Shown here: positions 27,127-37,119 of the stretch, piece after piece
Layout of the letters: each line of letters starts with the position of its first letter
Position numbering within the stretch: position 1 is the stretch's first letter
NCBI RefSeq assembly: GCF_000521505.1
Contig: NZ_CP003915.1
Location: forward strand, 186,001 to 250,000
Direction: 5' to 3'
Length of the DNA stretch: 64,000 nt
Source: Advenella mimigardefordensis DPN7
GTDB lineage: Bacteria; Pseudomonadota; Gammaproteobacteria; Burkholderiales; Burkholderiaceae_B
Notes under the pieces: generated by a model
Seen by the model: only the letters and a program-made list of their open reading frames with translations
Database searches by the model: none
Told to the model about the DNA's origin: nothing
Translations under genes and position numbers: made by a program

Positions 27127-27161
27127 TTGAATCGGATAATAGATTGTGTATATAATCTATT
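27127..27161 (+). promoter_or_regulatory. Promoter with overlapping inverted repeat ahead of the MFS gene
   Basis: TTGAAT (27127-27132) and TATAAT (27151-27156) are 18 bases apart. AATAGATT (27138-27145) and AATCTATT (27154-27161) form perfect 8-base arms with an 8-base spacer that overlaps the -10 box. This is a good repressor site 30 bases before the MFS start, and the divergent TetR protein is the natural candidate. Confidence 0.6.
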
Positions 27162-27191
27162 TTACTTGAAAACTCTGGCAACAGGCTCATT

Positions 27192-28439
27192 ATGTCTTCG
27201 GCTCCCGCACAAACCCGACCGCTCTCTGTATGGCAAATCCTGTTCTGCGGGGGCATGATCGTCACTTTTTCCATGGGCGTGCGGCACGGCTTTGGCCTTT
27301 GGTTACAGCCTATCATTCAGGCCAATGACTGGGGGCGCGAAACCTTTTCATTCGCTATTGCCATTCAGAACCTGATGTGGGGAATTACCGGTGTGTTTGC
27401 CGGTATGCTGGCGGACCGCTTCGGGGCCTTTAAAGTCATTATTGCAGGTGCAATTCTGTATGCACTGGGTCTGCTGGGAATGGCTTATACAACCTCACCA
27501 CTTACGTTCACGCTCACTACCGGTGTCCTACTTGGGATGGCTCAGGCAGGTACCACCTATGCGGTTATTTTCGGGGTGATCGGGCGCAATATTCCGGTCA
27601 GTCGTCGTTCGTGGGCGATGGGTGTGGCCGCAGCAGCGGGTTCATTCGGCCAGTTCCTGATGCTGCCCACAGAGAATATCCTTATCAACTCCTTCGGCTG
27701 GCAACAGGCGCTGGTTGTGTTAAGCGTAGCCGTGCTGACGATTGTGCCGCTGGCTTTCGGATTGCGCGAAAAAACCATGCACCTTGCCACAGAGGAACAG
27801 TCACAGGCCACTCACACGGCCAGTCAGCAGGGCATTGTCCATGCCATCCGTGAAGCTTTCGCTTATCGCAGTTTCCGGCTGCTGGTGCTGGGTTATTTCG
27901 TTTGTGGTTTTCAGGTGGTCTTCATTGGCGTTCACATGCCCAGCTACCTGAAAGATGAAGGCCTGAGCGCCGAAGTGGCCAGTTATGCGCTGGCGCTGAT
28001 CGGGCTGTTCAACATATTCGGTACCTACCTTGTTGGCTCTCTTGGTCAGGTGTGGCCTAAACGCTATCTGCTGGCGTTTATCTATTCAGCGCGCGGTGTC
28101 GCCATCGTCCTGTTTCTGATTGCGCCTATTTCAGCGACCAGTGTGTATATTTTCTCTGCCGTCATGGGGTTCCTGTGGCTGTCCACAGTGCCGCCTACCA
28201 ATGCCATCGTGGCCCAGATTTTTGGCGTGCGGCACTTTTCCATGCTGGGTGGCTTTGTCTTCTTCAGTCACCAGATCGGTTCGTTCCTTGGCGTATGGCT
28301 GGGTGGAAAACTGTATGACATTTATGGCAATTATGATGTGGTCTGGTATCTGGCTATCGTCCTGAGCGTGTTCGCTACCTTGATGAATCTGCCCATCAAC
28401 GAAAATGCAATTGATCGCAAGCAAGCAGTGGCAGCATGA
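27192..28439 (+). CDS. MFS transporter, monocarboxylate/oxalate-formate type
   Basis: 415 residues with twelve membrane helices and a short acidic end. The opening FSMGVRHGFGLWLQPIIQANDWGRETFSFAIAIQNLMWG and the GMLADRFGAFKVI loop are typical of the OFA/MCT branch, which carries small carboxylates. The loop after helix 6 is short and polar (EEQSQATHTASQQG). It is divergent from a TetR gene, with an operator-like repeat over its promoter, so expression is probably induced by its substrate. The substrate cannot be named from the sequence. Confidence 0.82.
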   Translation: MSSAPAQTRPLSVWQILFCGGMIVTFSMGVRHGFGLWLQPIIQANDWGRETFSFAIAIQNLMWGITGVFAGMLADRFGAFKVIIAGAILYALGLLGMAYTTSPLTFTLTTGVLLGMAQAGTTYAVIFGVIGRNIPVSRRSWAMGVAAAAGSFGQFLMLPTENILINSFGWQQALVVLSVAVLTIVPLAFGLREKTMHLATEEQSQATHTASQQGIVHAIREAFAYRSFRLLVLGYFVCGFQVVFIGVHMPSYLKDEGLSAEVASYALALIGLFNIFGTYLVGSLGQVWPKRYLLAFIYSARGVAIVLFLIAPISATSVYIFSAVMGFLWLSTVPPTNAIVAQIFGVRHFSMLGGFVFFSHQIGSFLGVWLGGKLYDIYGNYDVVWYLAIVLSVFATLMNLPINENAIDRKQAVAA

Positions 28440-28543
28440 TGATCTGATGGTCTGATGGCAGACGCAGAGACAGCAGTGCTCGCGCGTGCACACGGCTGTT
28501 TTCCTCAAAGGTCATCGACTCATTTCTGCTAATACAATTGTCA

Positions 28544-29209
28544 TTATTTCGGACGTCTTACTGCACGTACCTTGCCGCTGGCGCCACCACCGCAGTAGAA
28601 CAGCTCAGCGCCATCGGATTCAAGCCCGCTGACACCGGTGCCAGCTGGCATCAGCAGTTGCTCAAGTACGGCACCACTTTCGGGGTCAATCCGGCGGATG
28701 TCACTGTCGTCGTCCTCCCACGTGCCATGCCATAGATCACCATCAACCCAGGTAATACCGGTGACGAAGCGATCGGACTCAATAGTGCGAATGACGGCGC
28801 CGGTTTCAGGGTTGATCTGCACGATCTTGCGGTCGCGATACTGACCTACCCACAAACTGCCTTCGGCCCATGCCAGGCCTGAGTCATTGCCATGGCCCGG
28901 TGCCGGAATGGTCGCCAGTACGCTGCCGTCGTCCGGATCAAGTTTATTGATCTGTCCACTGGTAATCTGCCAAAGATGAGTACCGTCAAATGCCGTGCCT
29001 GCATCGCAGGTGCACGCCAGTGTGCGTGTGATGCGCTGTCGCGCCGGGTCAAGGGCCAGCAGGTTGTGACCGGTGGCAGCCCAGACCTGGTTTCCGTCAA
29101 AGGTGACGCCATGAATGGCATCCACATCGGGAAAAGGCCCATATTCCTGCACAATTTGTGCGGCGCTGGTGGTGGCCGCGGCGACATCGGTTTTTACTGA
29201 TTGTTTCAT
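28544..29209 (-). CDS. Vgb/glutaminyl-cyclotransferase-like beta-propeller protein
   Basis: 221 residues from the ATG that follows AGGAGATAGAC; an upstream in-frame start lacks a ribosome site. Repeated blades of the form G.T.DG...W..TG.N.L..LDP or GLAWAEGSLWVGQYRDRKIVQINPETG indicate a beta-propeller of the Vgb/NHL/glutaminyl-cyclotransferase superfamily. Such proteins bind or turn over small molecules, but no catalytic set is evident here. No signal peptide, so cytosolic. It starts 46 bases after the stop of a TPR/winged-helix regulator on the same strand; the two form an apparent operon, suggesting the propeller senses or processes a signal for the regulator. Confidence 0.75.
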   Translation of the reverse strand: MKQSVKTDVAAATTSAAQIVQEYGPFPDVDAIHGVTFDGNQVWAATGHNLLALDPARQRITRTLACTCDAGTAFDGTHLWQITSGQINKLDPDDGSVLATIPAPGHGNDSGLAWAEGSLWVGQYRDRKIVQINPETGAVIRTIESDRFVTGITWVDGDLWHGTWEDDDSDIRRIDPESGAVLEQLLMPAGTGVSGLESDGAELFYCGGGASGKVRAVRRPK

Positions 29210-29255
29210 GTCTATCTCCTGTTTCCGTACCGCAAATGGATACGTTAAGGTCATT

Positions 29256-30491
29256 CTATTTCAATGCCAGAACAGAGGGGAGTAACAATATTGTCGTGAA
29301 ACCGGCCAGAGATGAAGACACCCAGCGTCGTGCACGGGGTTTTCCCACCGCATGAACCTCACCGCTGGCCTGCAAGTCGGCCAGTGCCCGCTGTATCGTG
29401 CGCTGGCTGGCACCCATTGCCAGTGCCAGGGCAGCGGTAGACCACGGCGCACCATCGGCAAGAAGTGCCAGCAATGCTGCCGCTTCACTATCAATAGGTG
29501 GAGCCAGTACAACGGTGTGCCGATTGTCCTGAGGCACCAGCACGTAACCGTCCCGGGTTGCCACGATTTGCGCCATCGGGCTAATCAGTTTGCGCAGTCG
29601 ACCCATTTCTACGCGCAAACGGGCACGATGTGATTCATCGGGCTGGTGGAGTCGAAAGACCGTAGCAATAAGTGACTGTCGCGATATATCTCCGGGCCAG
29701 GCGTAGGCAAGCGCACGCAGCAGTTCGAAAAGAATGGGTCGCCGGGACAACGAAAGCCATGCGCCGTCAACACTGACGCCACGACGACAGCCATCGATCA
29801 CCAGTGCGGACGATGACACCAGATCGGCCACTTCAGTCAGCGTTAATGTCCTGGCATCATGCGTGCTGACCAGGCTTGCCGCCGGACGCAGGAGTGTTTT
29901 TTGCATCGTGGTCACTTCAGCCTGAAGCGCCGGGATGCCGGCCTGATCTGCTGCTGCCTGTGCCTGGTGCATTGCCGTATGCACGCGGTCCATATGCAAT
30001 GAACGTAGTGCCAGTTCGGCCTGAACTAAGGCCGCGACCGCGGCCAGAGACGCGGGTACGCCGTTCGTATCCAGATCGGCGATGGTCGCCGCGGCGTCTT
30101 CAAGACGACCAAGCAAGAGAAAACGGCGCGCCATAATGAGCCGGGCCTGCAGGGCATTGGCATGGTCTTTGCGCGCTGTCAGGACGGCCAACGCAGCGGC
30201 AAGCTCAGGCGCCGGGCTATCGAGTTCGCGCATGGCCAGTGCCACTTCCGCCCCGGCCACCACGCAACGCGCCTTCTGCACCGGTTCATGGGAGCCGAAC
30301 TGCCTGGCCGCCTGTTCAAGCAGATCGCGGGCTCGAGCATAGTCTCCCAGCCGTGCCATGGCAACACCACGCAAAGCAAGGGCAGGCGGGTCATCGCGTA
30401 GCGCAACCAGATTCAGTGCATTGAGCACATCGCCGGCAGCAAGCAGTCGTGCGCAAGTGGCAATCAGGGAGTCCATGCCGATAGCATACAC
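29256..30491 (-). CDS. TPR-type winged-helix transcriptional regulator
   Basis: Up to 411 residues from a GTG; an ATG 15 bases later is equally possible, and neither has a clear ribosome site. Residues 1-200 are Ala/Leu-rich helical repeats of TPR character (ALRGVAMARLGDYARARDLLEQAARQ). Residues about 230-320 form an OmpR-like winged helix (LSLSRRPILFELLRALAYAWPGDISRQSLIATVF, then RLRVEMGRLRKLI). A third part at about 335-395 is a DeoR-like helix-turn-helix (WSTAALALAMGASQRTIQRALADLQ), followed by a hydrophobic tail (GFTTILLLPSVLAL). Two different DNA-binding folds in one chain are notable. It is paired with the propeller gene downstream. Confidence 0.72.
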   Translation of the reverse strand: MYAIGMDSLIATCARLLAAGDVLNALNLVALRDDPPALALRGVAMARLGDYARARDLLEQAARQFGSHEPVQKARCVVAGAEVALAMRELDSPAPELAAALAVLTARKDHANALQARLIMARRFLLLGRLEDAAATIADLDTNGVPASLAAVAALVQAELALRSLHMDRVHTAMHQAQAAADQAGIPALQAEVTTMQKTLLRPAASLVSTHDARTLTLTEVADLVSSSALVIDGCRRGVSVDGAWLSLSRRPILFELLRALAYAWPGDISRQSLIATVFRLHQPDESHRARLRVEMGRLRKLISPMAQIVATRDGYVLVPQDNRHTVVLAPPIDSEAAALLALLADGAPWSTAALALAMGASQRTIQRALADLQASGEVHAVGKPRARRWVSSSLAGFTTILLLPSVLALK

Positions 30492-30542
30492 GTTTCACTT
30501 GTCATAAGGATAATTCACTTGTCATTATAAAAATGACCGTGC

Positions 30543-30572
30543 AAAAAAGACAGGCGGTTAGCCTGTCTTTTT
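30543..30572 (-). terminator. Terminator of the TRAP operon
   Basis: AAAAAGACAGGC and GCCTGTCTTTTT pair perfectly around a five-base loop, with a T run on both strands. It lies 45 bases beyond the DctM stop codon on the minus strand and ahead of the winged-helix regulator. Confidence 0.85.
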
Positions 30573-30617
30573 GATGAATACGGCAGATCAGTAATTGGTT
30601 ATCCGATCTATCTTACC

Positions 30618-31895
30618 TTATCCTAATAGCCGCGGCAGCCACAGCGAAATGGCAGGAACATAGGTGACGATAATCAAAAACGCCAGCAACAGAATCAGCC
30701 ATGGCGAGGCGGCACGAACAACCTGCCCGATGGACATCTTGGTGATCCCTGCCGTCACGAAAAGGTTCAGCCCGATTGGTGGAGTCACCATCCCGATTTC
30801 CAGGTTCACGACCATGATGATGCCCAGATGAACCGGGTCTATGCCCAATTGCATGGCAATGGGAAAGAGGATGGGCGCGAGAATCAGAATAATGCCCGTT
30901 GGCTCCATGAACATGCCGGCAATCAACAGCAGAATATTGACAACAATCAGAAATTGCCAGGCTTGCATGTCCCATGCGATGATCTGCTCCGCGATGATCT
31001 GCGGAATGCGCTCAGTGGTGAGCACATGGGCAAACAGCAGCGCGTTCACAATAATGAACATCAGCATGATAGTCACTTTGGCCGCATCAATCAGCACTTC
31101 CGGCACTTGTCGGAAGCCGATGTCGCGATAAACAAATACAGCAACCAGGAATGCATAGACTGCCGCAACCGCCGCCGCCTCTGTCGGCGTGAAAACGCCA
31201 CCGTAGATGCCGCCAAGAATGATAAAGATGAGGGCAAGACCCCAAATGGAATCGCGAGCCGCTGCCATTACTTCTTTCATGCTGGCACGGGGCTGTCTGG
31301 GATAATCCTTGATTCTGGCCACGATATAAATGGCGATCATCAGTAATATACCCAGGGAGATGCCTGGCACGACACCTGCCATAAACAGCGCGCCAACTGA
31401 AGTCTCGGTGGCTGCTCCGTATACCACCATCACGATTGAAGGTGGAATCAGAATGCCCAGCGTACCCGCGTTACATACGACGCCTGCAGCAAAGGATTGT
31501 GGGTAGCCCGAGCGAACCATACCCGCAATCACAATCGAGCCTACCGCCACCACTGTTGCAGGAGACGAACCAGACACGGCGGCAAACAGGCAGCATGCCA
31601 TGACAGATGCAATTGCCAGCCCGCCATGAAAATGTCCTACGGTTGCAACCGCAAAGCGGATCATGCGCTTGGCAACGCCGCCGGTGGTCATGAACGCGCC
31701 AGCCAGTACGAAGAAAGGAATCGCCATTAGCGTGAAGTGCTCAGACGTCTCGTACATTTTAAGAGACAGCGAGGCCAGGGAATCGGTGCCAAAGAACAGA
31801 ATGGTCAGCAATGAGGACAGACCCAATGCGACAGCAACCGGCGTGCCCATAAACATGAACACGAACAGCATGATGAACAGGGCAACGGTAGTCAT
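30618..31895 (-). CDS. dctM: TRAP transporter large permease (DctM)
   Basis: 425 residues, about twelve membrane helices. DctM signatures are AIPFFVLAGAFMTTGGVAKRMIRFA near residue 60, GSSPATVVAVGSIVIAGM, PPSIVMVVYG, and a C-terminal EIGMVTPPIGLNLFVTAGI. The start overlaps the stop of the small-permease gene by four bases. Together with the upstream DctQ and DctP it forms a complete sodium-driven TRAP system for a carboxylate. The operon is divergent from the molybdenum hydroxylase genes, so it may import their substrate or a product; this is inference. Confidence 0.92.
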   Translation of the reverse strand: MTTVALFIMLFVFMFMGTPVAVALGLSSLLTILFFGTDSLASLSLKMYETSEHFTLMAIPFFVLAGAFMTTGGVAKRMIRFAVATVGHFHGGLAIASVMACCLFAAVSGSSPATVVAVGSIVIAGMVRSGYPQSFAAGVVCNAGTLGILIPPSIVMVVYGAATETSVGALFMAGVVPGISLGILLMIAIYIVARIKDYPRQPRASMKEVMAAARDSIWGLALIFIILGGIYGGVFTPTEAAAVAAVYAFLVAVFVYRDIGFRQVPEVLIDAAKVTIMLMFIIVNALLFAHVLTTERIPQIIAEQIIAWDMQAWQFLIVVNILLLIAGMFMEPTGIILILAPILFPIAMQLGIDPVHLGIIMVVNLEIGMVTPPIGLNLFVTAGITKMSIGQVVRAASPWLILLLAFLIIVTYVPAISLWLPRLLG

Positions 31896-32440
31896 TTGAC
31901 CTCCTGTTTGATGACAGAGGTATCCTCGCTGGCATGTTTGAGCGCATCCTCTGCTTCATCACCCAGCAACTGGGCGCGACGACCTCGCAGCATATCGAAT
32001 AGAATTTCGGCAAAGCGGATGAAAAGCAGCGCGAAGCCCAGCGGCAGCACCAATCGCGGAATCCACTGGGGAATGGGCATGTCCTGGGCAAGAATACCTA
32101 TGGTGTACATTTTGCTGACATACACCCAGGCTCCGTAGAACACGATAGCGGTGTAGATCAGGCACAGTATGCAGGCTGCAATACCGGTGATGCGCGCGGC
32201 TTTTTTCGGCAGGGCCTTGATGAGTGCATCGACCCCGATGTGCGCCCTGACCCGTACGCCATAGGACAGACCAAGAAAAATCAGGCCGCCGAAGATGAAC
32301 ATGGCCAGTTCAAGCGCCCAGGTAAAACTGTAATTAAAGACATAGCGTGCGACCACCTGAGCGAAAGTGATCAGCGTCATGGCTGCCAGCAAAAAGGCGA
32401 TCAGCCCTTCCTCAAGCCGATGAAACCAGTTGGCGTTCAT
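31892..32440 (-). CDS. dctQ: TRAP transporter small permease (DctQ)
   Basis: 182 residues from the ATG behind AAAGGAG; a longer upstream frame is rejected. Four membrane helices, with the family pattern FAQVVARYVFNYSFTWALELAMFIFGGLIFLGLSYGVRVRAHIGVD, in which the Glu and the RxxxHI region are conserved. The C-terminal tail is charged and cytoplasmic. It joins DctP to the large permease. The stop codon overlaps the DctM start. Confidence 0.88.
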   Translation of the reverse strand: MNANWFHRLEEGLIAFLLAAMTLITFAQVVARYVFNYSFTWALELAMFIFGGLIFLGLSYGVRVRAHIGVDALIKALPKKAARITGIAACILCLIYTAIVFYGAWVYVSKMYTIGILAQDMPIPQWIPRLVLPLGFALLFIRFAEILFDMLRGRRAQLLGDEAEDALKHASEDTSVIKQEVK

Positions 32441-32557
32441 TTGTGATACTCCTTTTTTTGAACTGCAAAAAACCTGTCGGGCAGACGATGTCTCCGCGCA
32501 ACCGCCGCCAGCCCGAATCCCGGGCAGGCGAGCAGTGGACGTCATAGTTAATGCGGT

Positions 32558-33676
<1,119 letters not shown>

Positions 33677-33778
33677 TTACGGGTTTGCCATCAGATGCTG
33701 TGTAATGGCAAAGGTCAGAACGCAGCAACGTATCAACTGGTTCAAAAAAAGCACGCTTCAATCATGAAAAGGCAAGGT

Positions 33779-36568
33779 ATGAGTCAGCTTAATCAGTCAA
33801 GGCGAAATTTTCTGAGGAAAACCGTGGTGGCGGGCATTACCGTGTATCTGGCACCGCTAAACAGCCACGCTTATAATGCGCTGTTTGAAGAAAAAATCCT
33901 GGAAGCCCCGATCTGGGATCCCAATACGAAAAGAATCCTTCACCGCATCGACGCCCGGTCCAAGGCGCTGGGTAAAAAGGTATTTGCCTACGATATTCGC
34001 GCTGTGGATATGCCGCACTGGCCGCAAAAACAGGCGCATGCCTTTATCCTGCGTGCTACGCGTGCAGACCGTATTTTCGAAGGAATCGATCTGTCACGGC
34101 TCGGAGAAGAGCTGCAGCCGGATCGCCTGGTAACGGCAGCGGATCTGGCCAAAGACGGAATTGCCTTCCCGGCATTTTATGGCGATGACATGTTACTGCC
34201 TGCCGGCAAAACGCCGGCCTATCTGGGACATGCGGTTGCCGTGCTTATTTATCACGATTTCGCCCGTTTTCGCTTCGCCAAAAACGCCATTCAGTTTCAC
34301 CCTGACGCCATCCGCTATGGCGCAGAAACGGGTCCGCTGGAACGAGATCCGTGGGCCTCCTTCCGTTATGTACGGATCGGTGGTGATACGCCCTTTGATG
34401 ACGATACGTTTTCCAGCCTGAAAGATATGCCCATTTTTCCAGCGGGTTTGCGCAAGCGGCTGCCGGTCTGGCCCGAAGGTAAAGAAGGGGGCAAACTGGA
34501 CGAAGAGGGGATGTATCACGCGCAGCAGATCGACAATGAAATAAACAATCCAGCGGACAGGATCGAGGTACTGTCGGCCGACTATTCTTCGCAATCGATT
34601 GATACGGCCGCGATGGAGGCCGATAACACCAATGGCTGGTTCGACCAGGCCAGTCAGACACTGCATATGGTTATCCCGACGCAATCGCCGCCGGAACTGG
34701 CCGATGAAATTCCCAAGATGCTTGCCAAAATGCATACGCCGATCAAACGACTGGTATTGCATCCCTGTTATACCGTGGGATACGGCTCGAAGGACCACAG
34801 CAGCTTTCCCTTTGTCGGGACCATGGTGGCCATTTATGGTGATGGCCATCCGGTACGCCTGGCCAATGACCGGTACGAACAGTTTCAAACCTCGATCAAA
34901 CGTCATGCATTCGATATTTCATATTCAATGACGGTTAACAAGGAGTCGGGGAAAATTGATATCTTTCGCGGTTATATGACCGGGAATGGCGGGGGGCGAT
35001 GCAATTTTACGCCGTCTGTCGTGATGGTCGCAGCCACGGCAGCCCAGTCTATTTATTACATTCCCAGAAGTGATTTTGCCTCGGTCGGCCTGGCCACAAG
35101 GGCGATTGACGCCGGTTCCGCACGCGGCTACGGTACCCTGCAGAGTATGGCGGCAACCGAAATGATGATGGATGAAATGGCGGCCAGGCTCAGGCTGGAC
35201 CCTATCGATTTTCGCAAGCGCAATGTACTCAAATCCGGCATGAAAAACACTCAGGGTGCGATTCCGGCAGGTGCCATCCGTGCAGATGAAATTCTGGATC
35301 TGGCCGCAAAGCACGACCTTTGGACAGGGCGCATCAGCCGCAAAGCTGAATTTGAAAGCCGGTATCCGGGTAAACGCTATGGCGTTGGCTTTGCCTGTGT
35401 GCAGAAAGACTTTGGCACGGGTGCCGAGACTTCATTTGCGCGGGTGGAAATCACTGCCGACGGCAAGCTGGTACTCAACCATAGCGGTGCGGAAATGGGA
35501 ACCGGTATGACGACTTCACAGGCAGTCGTCTGTGCCCAATGGCTGGGGAAACCGGCTGATGAAGCGCATTTTTCCGTGACCGACTGGGATATGCTGCCCA
35601 TGGTCGCAACGGCTGATCCTTACATGATGCCACAGGAGGATCAGGACAAGTTCTCAGCCGATCCCTTCTGGACCCCTTCCTATTGCTCGCCGTCCAGTGC
35701 CAGCAATTCCGCATTCTACTTCTCGCATACCACCAGGGAAGCATCACGACTGCTATTTGAGCAAAGCCTGTGGCCTGCTGCCTTATCCATCTGGAAAACC
35801 GGTATTGGCGGTGGCCAGGCGGCGCCGCTGGTCGTGCGCAGGGAAGATGCGCGCTGGGTTGCCGGCGGACTCACGGCTGCGGGGATGCAAATCCTGCCTT
35901 TTGCTACCCTGGCCAAAAAAGCGCATGAACTGGGCTTGATCACCGGGGTGGTGGTGCATAGCTTCAATCGCTGGCAATGGGCCGAGGCTGACTTTACGGT
36001 GAATGCCAGTCAGATGCGTCTGCCGATTGATGGCCTGGCCCTGCGCATGGGCAATGGCACTTACCAGGCCATTGCCCGTGACCGGGTCTACTATCCTCCC
36101 ATGCAACGCAACAACGCCGCCGTGACCTATTACAGTGCCGTTGGCACTCTGGTGGCGTTGTCTGTCGATACGGGTACGGGCAAGGTTGAGCTTCTCAATC
36201 ATCATTCTTTTATGGAATGCGGCAATCTGATTGTGCCGGAACTGGTGTCCGGCCAGTTGCAGGGCGGGATCGCCATGGGTATCGGACACGCACTGCATGA
36301 ATATCTGCCTTTGTATGAAGATGGGCCTGGCGACGGCACCTGGAATTTCAATCGCTATCGCCTGCCACGGGCAAGCGATGTTGCCGTCTGGCAGCAAACG
36401 GGCGACATTCTTCCTCCTCTGTCCGAGACCGACCCGCCCAAGGGGATGGCTGAAGTCGTGATGATTCCGGTGGTGGCAGCAATTATCAATGCCATTGCCC
36501 ATGCCAGCGGACATTATTTCCATCATCTGCCGGTGCGCGCTGAAAACATCAAAGAGGTCTTTCAATGA
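33779..36568 (+). CDS. Xanthine-dehydrogenase-family molybdopterin-binding large subunit (IorB/NicB-like)
   Basis: 929 residues from the ATG six bases after AAAGG. The N-terminus SRRNFLRKTVVAG is a twin-arginine export signal, so the enzyme acts in the periplasm. The body is the two-part molybdopterin cytosine dinucleotide fold of isoquinoline oxidoreductase-like large subunits. QGGIAMGIGHALHEYLPLY lies near the end, and PPKGMAEVVMIPVVAAIINAIAHA holds the probable catalytic Glu. It is followed without gap by a [2Fe-2S] subunit and a tri-haem cytochrome c, which makes a hydroxylase or aldehyde dehydrogenase feeding the respiratory chain. Position within a nic-type catabolic block suggests hydroxylation of nicotinate or a related N-heterocycle; aldehyde oxidation remains possible. 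Confidence 0.83.
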   Translation: MSQLNQSRRNFLRKTVVAGITVYLAPLNSHAYNALFEEKILEAPIWDPNTKRILHRIDARSKALGKKVFAYDIRAVDMPHWPQKQAHAFILRATRADRIFEGIDLSRLGEELQPDRLVTAADLAKDGIAFPAFYGDDMLLPAGKTPAYLGHAVAVLIYHDFARFRFAKNAIQFHPDAIRYGAETGPLERDPWASFRYVRIGGDTPFDDDTFSSLKDMPIFPAGLRKRLPVWPEGKEGGKLDEEGMYHAQQIDNEINNPADRIEVLSADYSSQSIDTAAMEADNTNGWFDQASQTLHMVIPTQSPPELADEIPKMLAKMHTPIKRLVLHPCYTVGYGSKDHSSFPFVGTMVAIYGDGHPVRLANDRYEQFQTSIKRHAFDISYSMTVNKESGKIDIFRGYMTGNGGGRCNFTPSVVMVAATAAQSIYYIPRSDFASVGLATRAIDAGSARGYGTLQSMAATEMMMDEMAARLRLDPIDFRKRNVLKSGMKNTQGAIPAGAIRADEILDLAAKHDLWTGRISRKAEFESRYPGKRYGVGFACVQKDFGTGAETSFARVEITADGKLVLNHSGAEMGTGMTTSQAVVCAQWLGKPADEAHFSVTDWDMLPMVATADPYMMPQEDQDKFSADPFWTPSYCSPSSASNSAFYFSHTTREASRLLFEQSLWPAALSIWKTGIGGGQAAPLVVRREDARWVAGGLTAAGMQILPFATLAKKAHELGLITGVVVHSFNRWQWAEADFTVNASQMRLPIDGLALRMGNGTYQAIARDRVYYPPMQRNNAAVTYYSAVGTLVALSVDTGTGKVELLNHHSFMECGNLIVPELVSGQLQGGIAMGIGHALHEYLPLYEDGPGDGTWNFNRYRLPRASDVAVWQQTGDILPPLSETDPPKGMAEVVMIPVVAAIINAIAHASGHYFHHLPVRAENIKEVFQ

Positions 36569-37119
36569 AAATCACCACCAGACCGATTACGCTCACCATT
36601 AACGGTAAGAAACAGGGGCCGCTGGATGTTCCGGAAGGCTTGATGATGCTCGATTTTCTGCATGAGTATGTGAACCTGACCGGCTCACGCCTGGGCTGTG
36701 GCCAGGGTGTGTGTCATGCCTGTGTTGTGATTGAAGACCAGCCCGACGGCAGCAGTCAGGAAACGCGAACCTGTATTACCGGTGCGCACTATTTTGATGG
36801 CAAATCGATTCGCACCGTAGAAGGGCATGCGACCATTAATGATAAAGGCGAAGAAGTGCCGTCGCCGGTGCAACAAGCTTTCATGGATCACTTCAGTTTC
36901 CAGTGCGGCTACTGTACGCCGGGGTTCGTGAATGCCGCGACGGTATTCATTGAAGGCCTCAAGCGTAATCCCATTGCCAGAGACGATCTGGAGCAAGCCA
37001 TACTGAAGGCGATGAACAATCACATTTGTCGTTGTACAGGTTATGTCCGCTACTATGAAGCGATACGGGATCTGGTCCTGCAGACACCGGGTCTGATCAG
37101 GGAGGCAAAAAATGGCTAA
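36565..37119 (+). CDS. [2Fe-2S] small subunit of the molybdenum hydroxylase
   Basis: 184 residues. The plant-ferredoxin-like half has SRLGCGQGVCHACVV, with a further Cys in the TCITG strand. The helical half has CGYCTPGF and ICRCTGY for the second cluster. This is the standard two-cluster subunit of the xanthine dehydrogenase family. HACVV replaces the commoner GACTV, as in isoquinoline-oxidoreductase-like members. It overlaps the large subunit by four bases (ATGA) and the cytochrome gene by eight bases. No Tat signal of its own, so it is probably carried out with the large subunit. Confidence 0.9.
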   Translation: MKITTRPITLTINGKKQGPLDVPEGLMMLDFLHEYVNLTGSRLGCGQGVCHACVVIEDQPDGSSQETRTCITGAHYFDGKSIRTVEGHATINDKGEEVPSPVQQAFMDHFSFQCGYCTPGFVNAATVFIEGLKRNPIARDDLEQAILKAMNNHICRCTGYVRYYEAIRDLVLQTPGLIREAKNG

